From Aureimonas sp. OT7 (GTDB lineage: Bacteria; Pseudomonadota; Alphaproteobacteria; Rhizobiales; Rhizobiaceae), in the NCBI RefSeq assembly GCF_014844055.1, contig NZ_CP062167.1, positions 3,199,501 through 3,263,500 of the forward strand: a stretch of DNA of 64,000 nt, read 5' to 3'. The notes below the pieces were generated by a model. It was not told the DNA's origin. It saw only the letters and a list, made by a program, of their open reading frames with translations, and searched no databases. The position numbers and the translations under genes were made by a program. The stretch's first letter is position 1, and the number at the start of each line of letters is the position of its first letter. Positions 1 to 9,360 of the stretch are shown in pieces.

Positions 1-192
1 GGGGCAGCGTCCATCCTGGCGGCGGCATCCGCGGCCGGCGTGCCGGCACGTCTGATCGGCGAGGCCGGCGGCGCCACGCTGGAGGTATCCGGCATCCTGC
101 AGGTTTCCGTGGCGGCGCTGAAAAGCCGGCACGAAGGCTGGTTCCCGGCCTACATGGCCGGCGAACTGCCATCCCTGCAGGCCGCCGAATAG
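1..192 (+). CDS. purL: Phosphoribosylformylglycinamidine synthase II, C-terminal end (partial)
   Basis: The window opens inside this gene; 63 codons and a TAG stop remain. The visible protein has the pattern of the PurL C-terminus: a small-residue helix, then RLIGEAGG, a beta strand (LEVSGILQVSVAAL) and the closing HEGWFPAYM. PurL makes formylglycinamidine ribonucleotide from FGAR, ATP and glutamine-derived ammonia in purine synthesis, in the cytoplasm. The ATP and substrate sites lie upstream of the window, so the call rests on the C-terminal signature only. The bolA and grxD genes follow on the same strand after about 75 bases, an order I recall from related alphaproteobacteria. Confidence 0.82.
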   Translation, partial: GAASILAAASAAGVPARLIGEAGGATLEVSGILQVSVAALKSRHEGWFPAYMAGELPSLQAAE

Positions 193-267
193 ACAGGCCT
201 CATTGCGGTCGCGACGCACAGACCCTATCCTTTGGTCCTACGGTGCCGTGACAAGGAGTTGCACTTC

Positions 268-528
268 ATGCCAATGAACGCCCAAGACATCGAACGGATG
301 ATCAAGGACGGCATTCCCGACGCGGTCGTAACGATCCGCGATCTGGCTGGCGACGGCGACCACTATGCCGCCGAAGTGGTGGCGGAGAGTTTCAGGGGCA
401 AGACACGGGTGCAGCAGCACCAGATGGTCTACCAGGCCCTTCAAGGAAATATGGGCGGCATCCTCCATGCGCTCGCATTGCAGACGAGCGCGCCCGCCCA
501 CGACCAGGAACAGCGGAGTTTGACATGA
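268..528 (+). CDS. bolA: BolA family protein
   Basis: An 86-residue BolA/IbaG-type protein. It shows the family core [20 protein letters not shown] followed by a conserved His in [10 protein letters not shown]. BolA proteins pair with CGFS monothiol glutaredoxins to bind and pass on [2Fe-2S] clusters, and the next gene is such a glutaredoxin, overlapping this one by the four bases ATGA. I start at 268 because AAGGAG at 253-258 sits 9 bases upstream; a frame open from 232 has no such site and would add 12 residues unlike the family. A second ATG lies at 274. The pairing suggests a joint role in Fe-S trafficking or iron sensing; the direct partner relation is inferred from the operon. Confidence 0.9.
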   Translation: MPMNAQDIERMIKDGIPDAVVTIRDLAGDGDHYAAEVVAESFRGKTRVQQHQMVYQALQGNMGGILHALALQTSAPAHDQEQRSLT

Positions 529-872
529 GCGGAATTCAGGACTGGATCGACAACGAAGTGAAGACGAACGACGTGATCGTCTTCATGAAGGGCACACCGG
601 CCTTTCCGCAATGCGGTTTTTCCGGCCAGGTGGTGCAGATCCTCGATTATCTTGGCGTGGACTACAAGGGCGTTAATGTCCTTTCATCCGACGATCTGCG
701 CAACGGCATCAAAGAGTATGGCTCCTGGCCGACGATTCCGCAGGTCTATGTAAAGGGTGAATTCGTCGGCGGCTGCGACATCCTGCGGGAAATGTTCCAG
801 GCCGGCGAATTGCAGCAGTTCTTTGCCGACAAGGGCATCGCCACAGAGGACCGGAGCGCGGCCACCGCCTGA
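525..872 (+). CDS. grxD: Monothiol glutaredoxin, Grx4 family
   Basis: A 115-residue single-domain glutaredoxin. The active site is C30-G-F-S, the monothiol type. TIP (70-72) carries the cis-proline and GG (82-83) belongs to the glutathione-binding loop. Proteins of this class bind a glutathione-ligated [2Fe-2S] cluster, as homodimers or with BolA, and deliver it to Fe-S proteins. The start codon overlaps the stop of bolA (ATGA), so the two are probably translationally coupled. The last ten or so residues are a polar tail, slightly longer than in minimal family members. A strong hairpin terminator follows at 904-935. Confidence 0.95.
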   Translation: MSGIQDWIDNEVKTNDVIVFMKGTPAFPQCGFSGQVVQILDYLGVDYKGVNVLSSDDLRNGIKEYGSWPTIPQVYVKGEFVGGCDILREMFQAGELQQFFADKGIATEDRSAATA

Positions 873-903
873 CGGAACGGCTGACGAAACGACCGAAGAC
901 ACA

Positions 904-935
904 GGGCGGGGCGCCGGCGCCCCGCCCATTTTTTT
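904..935 (+). terminator. Rho-independent terminator after grxD
   Basis: A perfect 12-bp arm GGGCGGGGCGCC is followed at once by its complement (904-927), then a run of T (929-935). It ends the purL/bolA/grxD side and separates it from the convergent gene that stops at 944. Confidence 0.9.
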
Positions 936-943
936 ATCTGCCG

Positions 944-1774
944 TCAGCCGATGACAGTCCGCAGATCGTGCCAGCCTGCCTCGTCCGGCGCCACCAGCAG
1001 GCCGCCTGCAACGTGGCCGGGCCGGTAGACCGACCCGTCGAGACGGCGCACAAAGGCACCCGCCTCCTGGCACATCATGGCACCGGCCAGATGATCCCAC
1101 GGCATCAGCTTGACGTAATAGAGGTAATGCAGCGCGCCGGACAGCGCCAGGCGATATTCCTGCGCGGCGCTGCGGAAGCTGGACAGGATGCGCGTTTCGC
1201 CAAAACCGGCAAGCGTACGCCTGCGCTGCTCCAACGGCAGTTGGCTCGTCGCCGCGGCGCCGACCATGTCCGCCAGTGGCACCGGCTCTGCGTACCGCAG
1301 GCGTTTCGCCGCCTCGTCACCGCTTTTGAAGAAGACGCCTCCACCCTTCTCGCCCACCATCGCATCGTCGCCGAGCGGGTCGTAGATCACGCCGGCAATC
1401 GTTTCGCCCTTGCGCACGACGGCCGCCATGACGCCGAACATCGGCGCGCCACTGGCGAAATTGGCCGTCCCGTCGATGGGATCGACGACGATGGCAAGGT
1501 CTGCGCCGGCCACTCTGTCGAGGAGGGCGGCGTTCGCAGCCACGCCCTCTTCCCCGACAAAGGCCGCATCCGGAAATGCCTGCCGGCATGCGGCCTCTAT
1601 GGCACGCTCCGCGGCTTCGTCGGCCTCGGTGACAAGGTCGACAGCGGATGTCTTCTCACGAATGTCGCCGGCGGACAGCCGGCGAAAGCGCGGCATGATC
1701 TCGGAGCGGGCCGCCTGCCGGAGAATGTCCGCGAGCCTGTCCGTATCGAATTGCGTCACGAGCGTTCCTTTCAT
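944..1774 (-). CDS. Inositol monophosphatase family protein
   Basis: A 276-residue Mg-dependent sugar-phosphate phosphatase of the IMPase/HisN/CysQ superfamily. Metal and catalytic motifs are in place: GEE (74-76), DPIDGT (98-103) followed by NF, and PWD (225-227) preceding HLAG. The substrate cannot be told from sequence; in alphaproteobacteria such proteins include histidinol-phosphatase and inositol-phosphatase. The ATG at 1774 overlaps the ttcA stop as ATGA, which favours it. A GTG at 1759 has AAAGGA six bases upstream and is a credible alternative giving a protein five residues shorter. The frame stays open far upstream, but that part is out-of-frame ttcA. Confidence 0.85.
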   Translation of the reverse strand: MKGTLVTQFDTDRLADILRQAARSEIMPRFRRLSAGDIREKTSAVDLVTEADEAAERAIEAACRQAFPDAAFVGEEGVAANAALLDRVAGADLAIVVDPIDGTANFASGAPMFGVMAAVVRKGETIAGVIYDPLGDDAMVGEKGGGVFFKSGDEAAKRLRYAEPVPLADMVGAAATSQLPLEQRRRTLAGFGETRILSSFRSAAQEYRLALSGALHYLYYVKLMPWDHLAGAMMCQEAGAFVRRLDGSVYRPGHVAGGLLVAPDEAGWHDLRTVIG

Positions 1775-2631
1775 GATTCTTTTGGCATGAGGGATGCGAA
1801 ATCGAACAGGCGCGCGTCGTGCAAATGGCTTGGGCTGACGTTGCCGAGGGCCCGGGCGATCACGTCCTTGCGTCCAGGGTTGGTGCGTTCCAGGTCGGCA
1901 AGGAACGCCTTGATCACGTTGCGCTGCAGCCCATCCTGGCTGCCGCACAGGTCGCAGGGAATGATCGGGAAGCGCATGGCGGCGGCAAAGCGCGCGATGT
2001 CGCCTTCGCAGGAGGTGATCAGCGGCCGCAGGACGAGCAGGTCACCATCGTCGTTGAGGAGCTTGGCCGGCATGGCCGCCAGTTTGCCGCCATGGAACAT
2101 GTTGAGAAAGAAGGTTTCGAGGCTGTCGTCCCGGTGGTGGCCAAGAACCAGGGCCTCGCACCCCTCCTCCCGGGCGATCCGGTAGAGGTTGCCGCGTCGC
2201 AGCCGCGAGCAGAGGGCGCAATAGGTTCCCCCGGCGGGGACCTTCGCCTTCACCACCGAGTAGGTATCGCGATACTCGATGCGGTGGACGATGCCGTTGG
2301 ATGACAGGAAATCCGGCAGGACATGCTTCGGGAAGCCCGGCTGCCCCTGGTCGAGATTGCAGGCGAGAATGTCGACGGGCAGCAGCCCGCGCCACTGCAG
2401 GTCGACCAGGAGGGACAGCAGGGTATAGGAGTCCTTGCCGCCGGAGATGCCGACGAGCCACCGCGCGCCCGGCCGCACCATGGCATGCGCACTCATCGTT
2501 TCACGGACCTCGCGCAGCAGGCGCTTGCGAAGCTTGCGGAAGGAAACGCTGTCGGGCGCATCTGCGAACAGCTTGTGCGCGCCCTCACCTTCCTGTGCCA
2601 GGTCCTGCGTTTCGGCAGCCTCGTCCAGCAT
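1771..2631 (-). CDS. ttcA: tRNA 2-thiocytidine(32) synthetase TtcA
   Basis: TtcA uses ATP and a [4Fe-4S] cluster to put sulfur on C32 of tRNA. The 286-residue protein has the PP-loop SGGKDS (63-68), the GHHRDD segment (164-169) and both conserved CxxC pairs, C138-A-L-C141 and C226-D-L-C229, which with the cluster make the thiolation site. I start at 2631, where GAGGG lies about 8 bases upstream; an ATG at 2664 has no ribosome site and would add 11 residues. It overlaps the following phosphatase gene by ATGA, so the two form an operon. Confidence 0.93.
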   Translation of the reverse strand: MLDEAAETQDLAQEGEGAHKLFADAPDSVSFRKLRKRLLREVRETMSAHAMVRPGARWLVGISGGKDSYTLLSLLVDLQWRGLLPVDILACNLDQGQPGFPKHVLPDFLSSNGIVHRIEYRDTYSVVKAKVPAGGTYCALCSRLRRGNLYRIAREEGCEALVLGHHRDDSLETFFLNMFHGGKLAAMPAKLLNDDGDLLVLRPLITSCEGDIARFAAAMRFPIIPCDLCGSQDGLQRNVIKAFLADLERTNPGRKDVIARALGNVSPSHLHDARLFDFASLMPKES

Positions 2632-2668
2632 ATTCGGCCCTCGTCCGGGATCATGCCAAGGCAATACG

Positions 2669-4636
2669 TCAGGCCGTGTCGGAACGGAACCCCGGCCCCG
2701 TATCGAAGGGCAGTTTCATGATGGCACCGGCCGTCATCGGACGCGACAGGTAGTAACCTTGCAGATAATCGCAGCCGATATCCGCGAGCGTGCGGGCGGC
2801 CTCGGCGCTTTCCACCCCTTCGGCGACGACCTCCATATCCAGCGCGTGGCCGAGCCCGACGAGCGCGCGCAGCAGGCGCACCACGCTCTCGCCCTTCCCC
2901 AGGTCGGCGGCAAAGCTGCGGTCGATCTTCAGGCGGCTGACACGCACGTAGCGGATGGATTGAAGCGATGAATAGCCCTCGCCGAAATCGTCGATGACGA
3001 TCCGCACGCCGGCCTGGGACAACGGCATCAGCCGACTCCGGATCACGTTCAGGTCGAGCGCGGTTTCCTCGGTGATCTCGACCTCGATTCGATCGGGCGC
3101 CACCCCCCTGAGCGCGCAACGCCCCAGAAGGATCTCGTCGGCTGGGATCTTCGCCGCCTCACGCGGGGACAGGTTGACGGCCACCCGGACAGTGTCCGCG
3201 CCCACCCGGTCCAGTTGAAGCAGCATCGACAAGGCATCGTCGACCACCCGGCGGAACAGGTTTTCCGCCTGCCCGACGCGGCCCGCCGTCCGGACGATCA
3301 ACTCGGGATTGATCGGCCCGTGCACCGGGTGCGTCCAGCGCAACAGGGCTTCAAGCGTGTCGAGACGACCCGAACGATGGTAGATGGGCTGGAACCAGAC
3401 TTCCACCGCCTGCCTGTCCAGCGCATCACCCAGATCGCGCTCCAGGTCCCGTTCCAGTTCGATACGCTCCTGGAGGGCACCGTCGAACACGGAATGGCTG
3501 TTTTTACCCGCGGACTTGGCGGCGTAGAGCGCCGCATCGGCCCGTGCGAGCAGTTCCCCGACACTGCCCTCGGCGGCGATGCAAATGCCGACGCTGCCGC
3601 TGACGGGGCTGGACTCGAACGTCTCGAAGGGGGCGGATATGGTGGCCAGGATGCGGGAGGCCAACCTCTCGACAGGTTCCGGCCTGTCGTCGTCCAGTTC
3701 CAGCAGCAAGGCGAATTCATCTCCGCCCAGCCGGGCAATGGATGTTCCGCTGGGTGTCGCTTCGTTAAGCCGCCGCGCCACCTTCTGCAGCACGCGGTCG
3801 CCTGTTGCATGGCCGAAGATGTCGTTGACGGCCTTGAAGTCGTCCAGGTCCAGCAGCATCAGGCACAATGGCCGATTCCCCGCCTGTAGCGCGACCTCAA
3901 GGCTGCGCAGGATGCCGCTGCGGTTCAATAGCCCGGTCAGCGCATCGTGCGTGGCGCGATGCAGCATCTCGCGGGCGGTGGCATCGGAACTTGCATTGGC
4001 GATCTCAAGCGACTGCGCCATCTCGCGCGCCTCGTGCGTCAACCTTGAAAAATCGCGAAACGCAAGATCGCTTTCACGCGCCGAAAGCAGCAGCGCAATC
4101 AGGTAGATCGTCACGGTGCTGCCCAGCAGGACGGAATTGAAATCGCCCTGCCACAGGAGGCATCCGATCATCACCAGGAGTGGCGGGGTAATGAAGAAGG
4201 TCGGCACCGGAGAATAGGACGCACCATGCGTCACCGCACCGGCGGTGATGCCGCACAGGACGGTCAGGTAGAAGATCGAGTCCGGGGTCGTGAAGCCGGA
4301 AGAGAGGATCGCGACCAGCGCCCACACGATTCCGGACGAGAATGCAGCGAAACGGTGCATCATCAGGTGCCAGGCAACGGACCCCGGCTCATTGGCGTCG
4401 ACGGGCAGGACCGGCATGCGGCACAAGGTATAACGCGCGACATTGACGCTCAGCGAGGCGGCAAACCACGCCAGGCCCAGCCCCGGCAGACCGCCCCGGT
4501 AGGCCACGGTAAGAACGGCAAGACCGAGAATGCCGTTGACCGGGATGGCGCGCCGCAGGCTGCGCCGGACCGCGGCAAGGCGATCGGCCTGTATCATGTC
4601 GTGGAGAGCGAGATTACGGCCGGAGAGACTGGACAA
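2669..4636 (-). CDS. Membrane-anchored GGDEF-EAL protein (cyclic-di-GMP turnover)
   Basis: A 655-residue signalling protein. Residues about 30-185 hold several hydrophobic segments and form a membrane sensor region I do not recognise. A short linker leads to a GGDEF domain with intact GGDEF (304-308) and then an EAL domain with EALLRW (429-434), NLS (488-490), [15 protein letters not shown] (549-557), KIDRSF and LQGYY (625-629). Both domains keep their catalytic signatures, so the protein could make and break c-di-GMP. The usual DDFGTGYSSL loop has Glu for Thr. I see no RxxD inhibitory site before GGDEF. It is the only obvious c-di-GMP gene here. An ATG at 4597 is an alternative start. Confidence 0.88.
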   Translation of the reverse strand: MSSLSGRNLALHDMIQADRLAAVRRSLRRAIPVNGILGLAVLTVAYRGGLPGLGLAWFAASLSVNVARYTLCRMPVLPVDANEPGSVAWHLMMHRFAAFSSGIVWALVAILSSGFTTPDSIFYLTVLCGITAGAVTHGASYSPVPTFFITPPLLVMIGCLLWQGDFNSVLLGSTVTIYLIALLLSARESDLAFRDFSRLTHEAREMAQSLEIANASSDATAREMLHRATHDALTGLLNRSGILRSLEVALQAGNRPLCLMLLDLDDFKAVNDIFGHATGDRVLQKVARRLNEATPSGTSIARLGGDEFALLLELDDDRPEPVERLASRILATISAPFETFESSPVSGSVGICIAAEGSVGELLARADAALYAAKSAGKNSHSVFDGALQERIELERDLERDLGDALDRQAVEVWFQPIYHRSGRLDTLEALLRWTHPVHGPINPELIVRTAGRVGQAENLFRRVVDDALSMLLQLDRVGADTVRVAVNLSPREAAKIPADEILLGRCALRGVAPDRIEVEITEETALDLNVIRSRLMPLSQAGVRIVIDDFGEGYSSLQSIRYVRVSRLKIDRSFAADLGKGESVVRLLRALVGLGHALDMEVVAEGVESAEAARTLADIGCDYLQGYYLSRPMTAGAIMKLPFDTGPGFRSDTA

Positions 4637-4740
4637 AGGAACGAGGGCTTCGGTCGTGGTGGCTTAGGATGCCAACCTACATCCAAAGTTGTGCGATTGA
4701 TACCACAACCCTCGATCCGTGACAGGATAACTTCAAAGGA

Positions 4741-4770
4741 AAAAGGGCCGCCCCGAAGGACGGCCCTTTT
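4741..4770 (-). terminator. Rho-independent terminator after rpsD
   Basis: On the minus strand a 13-bp stem with one G-T pair closes on a TTCG loop and runs into TTTTTCC. It lies just past the rpsD stop and before the GGDEF-EAL gene, so the two are probably separate transcription units. Confidence 0.88.
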
Positions 4771-4792
4771 CTGTTTGGCGATGGCCGATCGG

Positions 4793-5410
4793 TTAGCGCG
4801 AGTAGAACTCGACCACCAGGTTCGGCTCCATCTGAACCGGGTACGGCACATCGCCGAGGCCTGGTACGCGAGTGAAGGTCGCGACCAATTTGTTGTGATC
4901 GACCTCGATGTAGTCCGGTACGTCACGCTCTGCGAGCTGAACCGACTCGAGGACGACGACGAGCTGCTTGGACTTCTGGCGCACTTCGATGACATCGCCC
5001 GGCTTGCAGCGGTACGAGCCGATATTGGTGCGTACGCCATTGACGCTGACGTGGCCGTGGTTGACGAACTGCCGTGCGGCAAAGATCGTCGGCACAAACT
5101 TCGAGCGATAGACGATGGCGTCCAGACGGGACTCCAGAAGGCCGATCAGGTTTTCCGAGGTGTCGCCACGACGGCGGGCGGCCTCTTCATAGATGCGGCG
5201 GAACTGCTTCTCGGAGACGTCGCCGTAATAGCCCTTCAGCTTCTGCTTGGCGCGCAGCTGCGTGCCGAAGTCGGAAAGCTTGGACTTGCGGCGCTGGCCA
5301 TGCTGGCCCGGGCCGTACTGGCGGCGGTTGACCGGAGACTTCGGACGACCCCAGATGTTTTCACCAAGGCGTCGGTCGATTTTGTATTTCGCGGATTCGC
5401 GCTTGCTCAT
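4793..5410 (-). CDS. rpsD: 30S ribosomal protein S4
   Basis: A 205-residue S4, the usual length in this group. The N-terminus [20 protein letters not shown] and the S4 RNA-binding segment ([14 protein letters not shown], then [13 protein letters not shown]) are clear. S4 binds 16S rRNA early in assembly of the small subunit. The gene stands alone on the minus strand, as is common in alphaproteobacteria where rpsD has left the alpha operon. The upstream leader (5411-5525) contains a CCCGC/GCGGG hairpin that might serve autoregulation, but nothing here proves that. Confidence 0.97.
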   Translation of the reverse strand: MSKRESAKYKIDRRLGENIWGRPKSPVNRRQYGPGQHGQRRKSKLSDFGTQLRAKQKLKGYYGDVSEKQFRRIYEEAARRRGDTSENLIGLLESRLDAIVYRSKFVPTIFAARQFVNHGHVSVNGVRTNIGSYRCKPGDVIEVRQKSKQLVVVLESVQLAERDVPDYIEVDHNKLVATFTRVPGLGDVPYPVQMEPNLVVEFYSR

Positions 5411-5525
5411 CGCATTTCCCTAGAGCGTTCGCCCGGACGAACCATTCGCCGGGCTCAGGAAACGCGCCCTCCTTTGCCCGCATTGCGGGCCGACAGAGCG
5501 GCCCAGGGCCGTTCACGGGACACGT

Positions 5526-5555
5526 AAAAAAACCGGCGGACCTTGCGGCCCGCCG
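5526..5555 (-). terminator. Rho-independent terminator after the Pmp3-like gene
   Basis: On the minus strand a CGGCGG/CCGCCG stem with a short imperfect inner stem is followed by seven T (complement of 5526-5532). It ends the transcript of the 60-residue membrane peptide at 5590-5772. Confidence 0.85.
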
Positions 5556-5589
5556 ATGAACGCTTCCTTAAACGAGCAGGGCCGAAGCG

Positions 5590-5772
5590 TCAACCCAGGT
5601 GCTGACGCTCGCCGGACCGGCGCGAGATGAACCAGACTGCATGGACGACGCCCGGAATGTAGCCGAGCAGAGTGAGTATCAGGTTCACCCAGAAATGCTT
5701 TCCGAGACCGGTGGTGAGGAAGACGGCGAGAGGGGGAATGAAGATTGCGATGATGATGCGCAGGAGATCCAT
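5590..5772 (-). CDS. YqaE/Pmp3 family membrane peptide
   Basis: A 60-residue, very hydrophobic peptide with two membrane segments: IIIAIFIPPLAVFL and a second one from about residue 28 (WVNLILTLLGYIPGVVHAVW). This is the Pmp3/stress-induced hydrophobic peptide family, known in yeast and plants for effects on membrane potential and salt tolerance; the bacterial role is unclear. It sits in the inner membrane. The gene is monocistronic, with its own terminator at 5526-5555. Confidence 0.9.
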   Translation of the reverse strand: MDLLRIIIAIFIPPLAVFLTTGLGKHFWVNLILTLLGYIPGVVHAVWFISRRSGERQHLG

Positions 5773-5871
5773 GGACCGTTTTCCACATTGATACGTTCAT
5801 TGATGCAACCGAAACGCCGGGGCATCCCTTCCGTTCCCGTAAGGGAAACCCGCCACGACGAGGGAAGCGCC

Positions 5872-6372
5872 ATGCATCGAACCCTGGTGACACTGTACGT
5901 GTGGGCGATCGCCGCCGGCCCGGCGTTGGCCGATGCGGCCTTCCTCCAGCGTTTCGAGGGGCGTTTCAATGGCGGCGGCACGATCCAGCGCGACGTCGAT
6001 CCGCAGCCACGCAAGGTCACGTGCAGGCTCACCGGCTCGCTTTCAGGCCCGAACGCATTGTCCATCAAGGGCAGTTGCCGCGCCGCCGTGATCTTTACCC
6101 GTCCGGTTGCCGCAACCATCCGCTACGACCCGGCGACCGACCGTTTCTCCGGAACATATGACGCGTCCACCACAGGCCCGGCGCAATTGTCCAACGGGCG
6201 GCTGAGTGGCAATGCCCTCACCCTTGCCGTCACGTACGCAAAGCCGATCTACGGCGACCGCAATGCCACGATGACCATCACCAATGCCGGCGATGGCGGC
6301 CTGTCCATGGTGGTCACCGACCGGATCGACGGGCGATCCGCCCAGACATCGGCGATCAGCCTGCGGCGGTGA
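5872..6372 (+). CDS. Secreted protein of unknown function
   Basis: A 166-residue protein with a probable signal peptide ([20 protein letters not shown], cut before DAAF). The mature part is beta-rich, with repeated FxGxxGGG, RLTGSL and [12 protein letters not shown] patterns, which suggests a small periplasmic beta-barrel or lipocalin-like fold; that is inference. Two Cys (in VTCRL and GSCRA) could form a disulfide. I chose the ATG at 5872 because GAGGG lies 8 bases upstream; the frame is open from 5599 but the extra part overlaps the Pmp3 gene on the other strand. It overlaps murI by 17 bases tail to tail. I do not recognise a named family. Confidence 0.72.
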   Translation: MHRTLVTLYVWAIAAGPALADAAFLQRFEGRFNGGGTIQRDVDPQPRKVTCRLTGSLSGPNALSIKGSCRAAVIFTRPVAATIRYDPATDRFSGTYDASTTGPAQLSNGRLSGNALTLAVTYAKPIYGDRNATMTITNAGDGGLSMVVTDRIDGRSAQTSAISLRR

Positions 6373-7141
6373 GCCCGAAGCCGTGGACAAGCCGGCGTAC
6401 GGCATAGACCGGCTGTCCCGCCGTGAAGACGGCGCGGTCGAACCCTTCCGGCAGGGTGGATGGCGTGTCGGCCATCAGCCGCTCGGCCTGCCGCGCGATG
6501 GCCTCGGCAGGGTCGAGCCAGTCGACCGGCCAGGGAGCCACCTTGCGGAACGCACCCACCAGGAACGGGTAATGCGTACAGGCCAGGACGACGATGTCGG
6601 TTTTCCGCGCGCCGCGCTCGACGAAGCATGGCGATATCTCGGATAGAAGCATTTCGGGCCGGGCCCGGTCGCCGCGCATATGTGCTTCGGCCATGGCGGC
6701 CAGCCGGGGCGATCCCACCAGTTGCACCTCGCAGTCGCGCGCGAAACTGTCGATGAGGCCGCGCGTGTAGTCGCGCCGCACGGTGCCGGGCGTCGCCAGG
6801 ACGCTTATGAGACCGGAGCGCGTCTGTTCGGCGGCGGGCTTGATGGCAGGGACCGTCCCCACGAACGGAACGTCGAAGCGCGCCCGCAACTCAGGCAACA
6901 CCAGCGTCGAGGCGGTGCCGCACGCAATGACGACCAAGGCCGGATCATGCGTGGCCAGAAGGCCGCCGAACATGCCGACGATGCGCTCCAGCAATGCCGT
7001 CTCTTCCCAGTCGCCATACGGAAACCCGGCGTCGTCGGCAATATAGACATAGCGCCTGTCGGGCATGCGCGCACGCAACTCCCGCAGGACCGACAGCCCG
7101 CCGATGCCGCTGTCGAAGACGAGGATGGGCTTTTCGCTCAT
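6356..7141 (-). CDS. murI: Glutamate racemase
   Basis: MurI converts L- to D-glutamate for peptidoglycan. The 261-residue protein has FDSGIGG near the N-terminus (Asp10, Ser11) and the two catalytic cysteines: Cys74 in ACGTAST, where CNTAS is more usual, and Cys188 in ACTHYPFL. It is cytoplasmic. The start overlaps the stop of the trmJ-like gene by ATGA, so the pair is one operon. It converges with the secreted-protein gene, overlapping it by 17 bases. Confidence 0.95.
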   Translation of the reverse strand: MSEKPILVFDSGIGGLSVLRELRARMPDRRYVYIADDAGFPYGDWEETALLERIVGMFGGLLATHDPALVVIACGTASTLVLPELRARFDVPFVGTVPAIKPAAEQTRSGLISVLATPGTVRRDYTRGLIDSFARDCEVQLVGSPRLAAMAEAHMRGDRARPEMLLSEISPCFVERGARKTDIVVLACTHYPFLVGAFRKVAPWPVDWLDPAEAIARQAERLMADTPSTLPEGFDRAVFTAGQPVYAVRRLVHGFGLTAAG

Positions 7142-7875
7142 GCTGTCGGAGCGCCTTTCTGCAGGGCGCGGATGACGCCGCGCAGCGCCCGGATCTCCGG
7201 TTCGGTAAAGGCGGCACGGGTCAGCATGGTGCGCAGATTATGCACCATCACCTCGCGCTTCTCGGGCGGGAAGAAGTAGCCCGTCGTCTCCAGCGCATCT
7301 TCCAGATGGTCGAACAGGCGATAGAGATCGTCCTTGGAGGCCGGCGTCAGGTCCGGTGCGAAGAAGCGCGGCCGCCCCTCGAACGGATTGCCCGAGCGCA
7401 TCCACTCGTAGCTCATCAGCAGGACCGCCTGGGCGATGTTCAGCGAGGCGAAGGCCGGGTTGACGGGAAAGGTGACGATCTCGTCCGCCAGATCGACTTC
7501 TTCGTTGGAGAGACCGAAGCGCTCCCGGCCGAAGAGGATGCCACAGCCCTGCCCAGCTTCGACCCGCAGGCGCATCTGCGCGGACGCCTCGTCCGGCCCG
7601 CGCACGATCTTGGTGGAGTAACGAGGCCGCGCCGTGGTGGCGGCGACGTAGGTGAGATCGGCGACCGCCTCCTGCACCGTCGCAAAGACGCGCGCCGCCT
7701 CGATGACGTGATCGGCCCTGGAGGCGGCGGCAACCGCCTTTTCGTTGGGCCATCCGTCGCGGGGGTTGACGATCCGCAGGTCCGACAACCCGAAATTGGC
7801 CATGGCCCGCGCGACCATGCCGATATTCTCGCCCAGTTGCGGCTCCACCAGCACGATCGCCGGCCCGCCGCTCAT
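7138..7875 (-). CDS. trmJ: SpoU-type RNA 2'-O-methyltransferase, TrmJ-like
   Basis: A 245-residue SPOUT methyltransferase. Motif 1 is [20 protein letters not shown], motif 2 is [15 protein letters not shown] and motif 3 is [19 protein letters not shown]; together these match the TrmJ group that methylates the ribose at position 32 of tRNA. The C-terminus is the usual helical extension. The start is not certain: ATG 7875 begins the conserved part ([10 protein letters not shown]); a GTG at 7905 has AGAGG five bases upstream and would add ten residues. It overlaps murI by ATGA. A role on rRNA cannot be excluded. Confidence 0.85.
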   Translation of the reverse strand: MSGGPAIVLVEPQLGENIGMVARAMANFGLSDLRIVNPRDGWPNEKAVAAASRADHVIEAARVFATVQEAVADLTYVAATTARPRYSTKIVRGPDEASAQMRLRVEAGQGCGILFGRERFGLSNEEVDLADEIVTFPVNPAFASLNIAQAVLLMSYEWMRSGNPFEGRPRFFAPDLTPASKDDLYRLFDHLEDALETTGYFFPPEKREVMVHNLRTMLTRAAFTEPEIRALRGVIRALQKGAPTA

Positions 7876-8057
7876 CGTCTCGACCGTCCTGTCGGTTCCA
7901 GCCACATCGACCTCTTCAAAACTCCACGACGCCGCCTGATAGCCTGTCGCGACGCGACGGAAAAGCGTCGCCTTGCTTTGCACATGCGAAGCTTCTTGCT
8001 ATAGCCGCCCCGACGCTTCCCGGCCGCCCGCCGCACAAGGCACGGCCGCATCCAACC

Positions 8058-8063
8058 GGAGGA
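8058..8063 (+). promoter_or_regulatory. Shine-Dalgarno site that decides the icd start
   Basis: GGAGGA abuts an in-frame ATG at 8064 with no spacing and lies 9 bases before the next ATG at 8073, so translation should begin at 8073. Confidence 0.8.
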
Positions 8064-8072
8064 ATGGCATCG

Positions 8073-9287
8073 ATGGCGAAAATCAAGGTTGCGAACCCGG
8101 TCGTCGAACTCGACGGCGACGAGATGACACGGATCATCTGGCACTTCATCAAGGACAAGTTGATCCACCCCTATCTCGATATCGACCTGGAGTATTACGA
8201 TCTCTCGGTCGAGAACCGCGACGCCACCAGCGATCAGGTCACCATCGACGCCGCCAACGCCATCAAGAAGCATGGTGTCGGCGTGAAATGCGCCACGATC
8301 ACGCCGGACGAAGCCCGTGTGGAAGAGTTCAGCCTGAAGAAGATGTGGCGTTCGCCCAACGGCACGATCCGCAACATCCTGGGCGGCGTGATCTTCCGCG
8401 AGCCGATCATCATGAAGAACGTGCCCCGTCTGGTTCCGGGCTGGACGCAGCCGATCGTCGTCGGCCGCCATGCCTATGGCGACCAGTACCGCGCCACCGA
8501 CTTCAAGTTCCCCGGCTCGGGCACGCTGACCATCAAGTTCGTCGGCGACGACGGCGAGACGATCGAGCACGAGGTGTTCAAGGCGCCCTCCTCCGGCGTC
8601 GCGATGGCCATGTACAATCTGGACGATTCGATCCGCGATTTCGCACGCGCCTCGCTGAACTACGGCCTGATGCGCAACTATCCGGTCTACCTGTCCACCA
8701 AGAACACCATCCTGAAGGCCTATGACGGGCGCTTCAAGGACATCTTCCAGGAAGTCTACGAAGCCGAGTTCCAGGCCGAGTTCGAGAAGCGGAAGATCTG
8801 GTACGAGCATCGCCTGATCGACGACATGGTCGCCTCGGCGCTCAAATGGTCGGGCGGCTATGTGTGGGCCTGCAAGAACTACGATGGCGACGTGCAGTCC
8901 GACATCGTGGCGCAGGGCTTCGGCTCGCTCGGCCTGATGACCTCGGTACTGATGACGCCGGACGGCAAGACGGTGGAAGCCGAGGCCGCGCACGGCACGG
9001 TCACGCGCCACTATCGCCAGCACCAGAAGGGCCAGGAGACGTCGACCAACTCGATCGCATCGATCTTCGCCTGGACGCGCGGCCTCGCGCATCGCGCCAA
9101 GCTGGACGACAATGCCGAATTGAAGACCTTTGCCGAAACGCTCGAGCGCGTCTGCGTCCAGACGGTGGAAGCCGGCCACATGACCAAGGACCTGGCGCTG
9201 CTGATCGGTCCGGATCAGCCGTGGCTGTCGACAACCGGCTTCCTCGACAAGATCGACGAAAACCTCGCCAAGGCGATGGCTGCCTGA
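8073..9287 (+). CDS. icd: Isocitrate dehydrogenase (NADP-dependent)
   Basis: A 404-residue enzyme of the eukaryote-like, homodimeric NADP class common in alphaproteobacteria. It oxidises isocitrate to 2-oxoglutarate in the TCA cycle. Visible marks are [20 protein letters not shown] at the start, [19 protein letters not shown] for substrate binding, [13 protein letters not shown] with the catalytic Tyr/Lys region, and [14 protein letters not shown] for the cofactor. The start at 8073 follows from the ribosome site at 8058-8063; 8064 would add three residues. The gene stands alone, divergent from trmJ, with a strong terminator at 9309-9345. Confidence 0.97.
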   Translation: MAKIKVANPVVELDGDEMTRIIWHFIKDKLIHPYLDIDLEYYDLSVENRDATSDQVTIDAANAIKKHGVGVKCATITPDEARVEEFSLKKMWRSPNGTIRNILGGVIFREPIIMKNVPRLVPGWTQPIVVGRHAYGDQYRATDFKFPGSGTLTIKFVGDDGETIEHEVFKAPSSGVAMAMYNLDDSIRDFARASLNYGLMRNYPVYLSTKNTILKAYDGRFKDIFQEVYEAEFQAEFEKRKIWYEHRLIDDMVASALKWSGGYVWACKNYDGDVQSDIVAQGFGSLGLMTSVLMTPDGKTVEAEAAHGTVTRHYRQHQKGQETSTNSIASIFAWTRGLAHRAKLDDNAELKTFAETLERVCVQTVEAGHMTKDLALLIGPDQPWLSTTGFLDKIDENLAKAMAA

Positions 9288-9308
9288 CGAAAGGCCGCCG
9301 GATACGAC

Positions 9309-9345
9309 AAGGGGCGCCGCGGCCAGGCCGCGGCGCCCCTTTTTT
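9309..9345 (+). terminator. Rho-independent terminator after icd
   Basis: A perfect 16-bp stem beginning AAGGGGCGCCGCGGCC closes on a single A and is followed by six T. The convergent mmsA gene ends 16 bases further on; the minus-strand side has only a short T run, so the signal works mainly for icd. Confidence 0.92.
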
Positions 9346-9360
9346 GTTTCCACGCCAACA

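Noticed and set aside
968..2185. 405-codon frame on the plus strand
   Set aside because: It is antisense to two recognised genes (inositol phosphatase family and ttcA) and shows no family features; a typical shadow in GC-rich DNA.
7872..9353. 493-codon frame on the minus strand
   Set aside because: Antisense to icd, with His- and Arg-rich composition and no domain.
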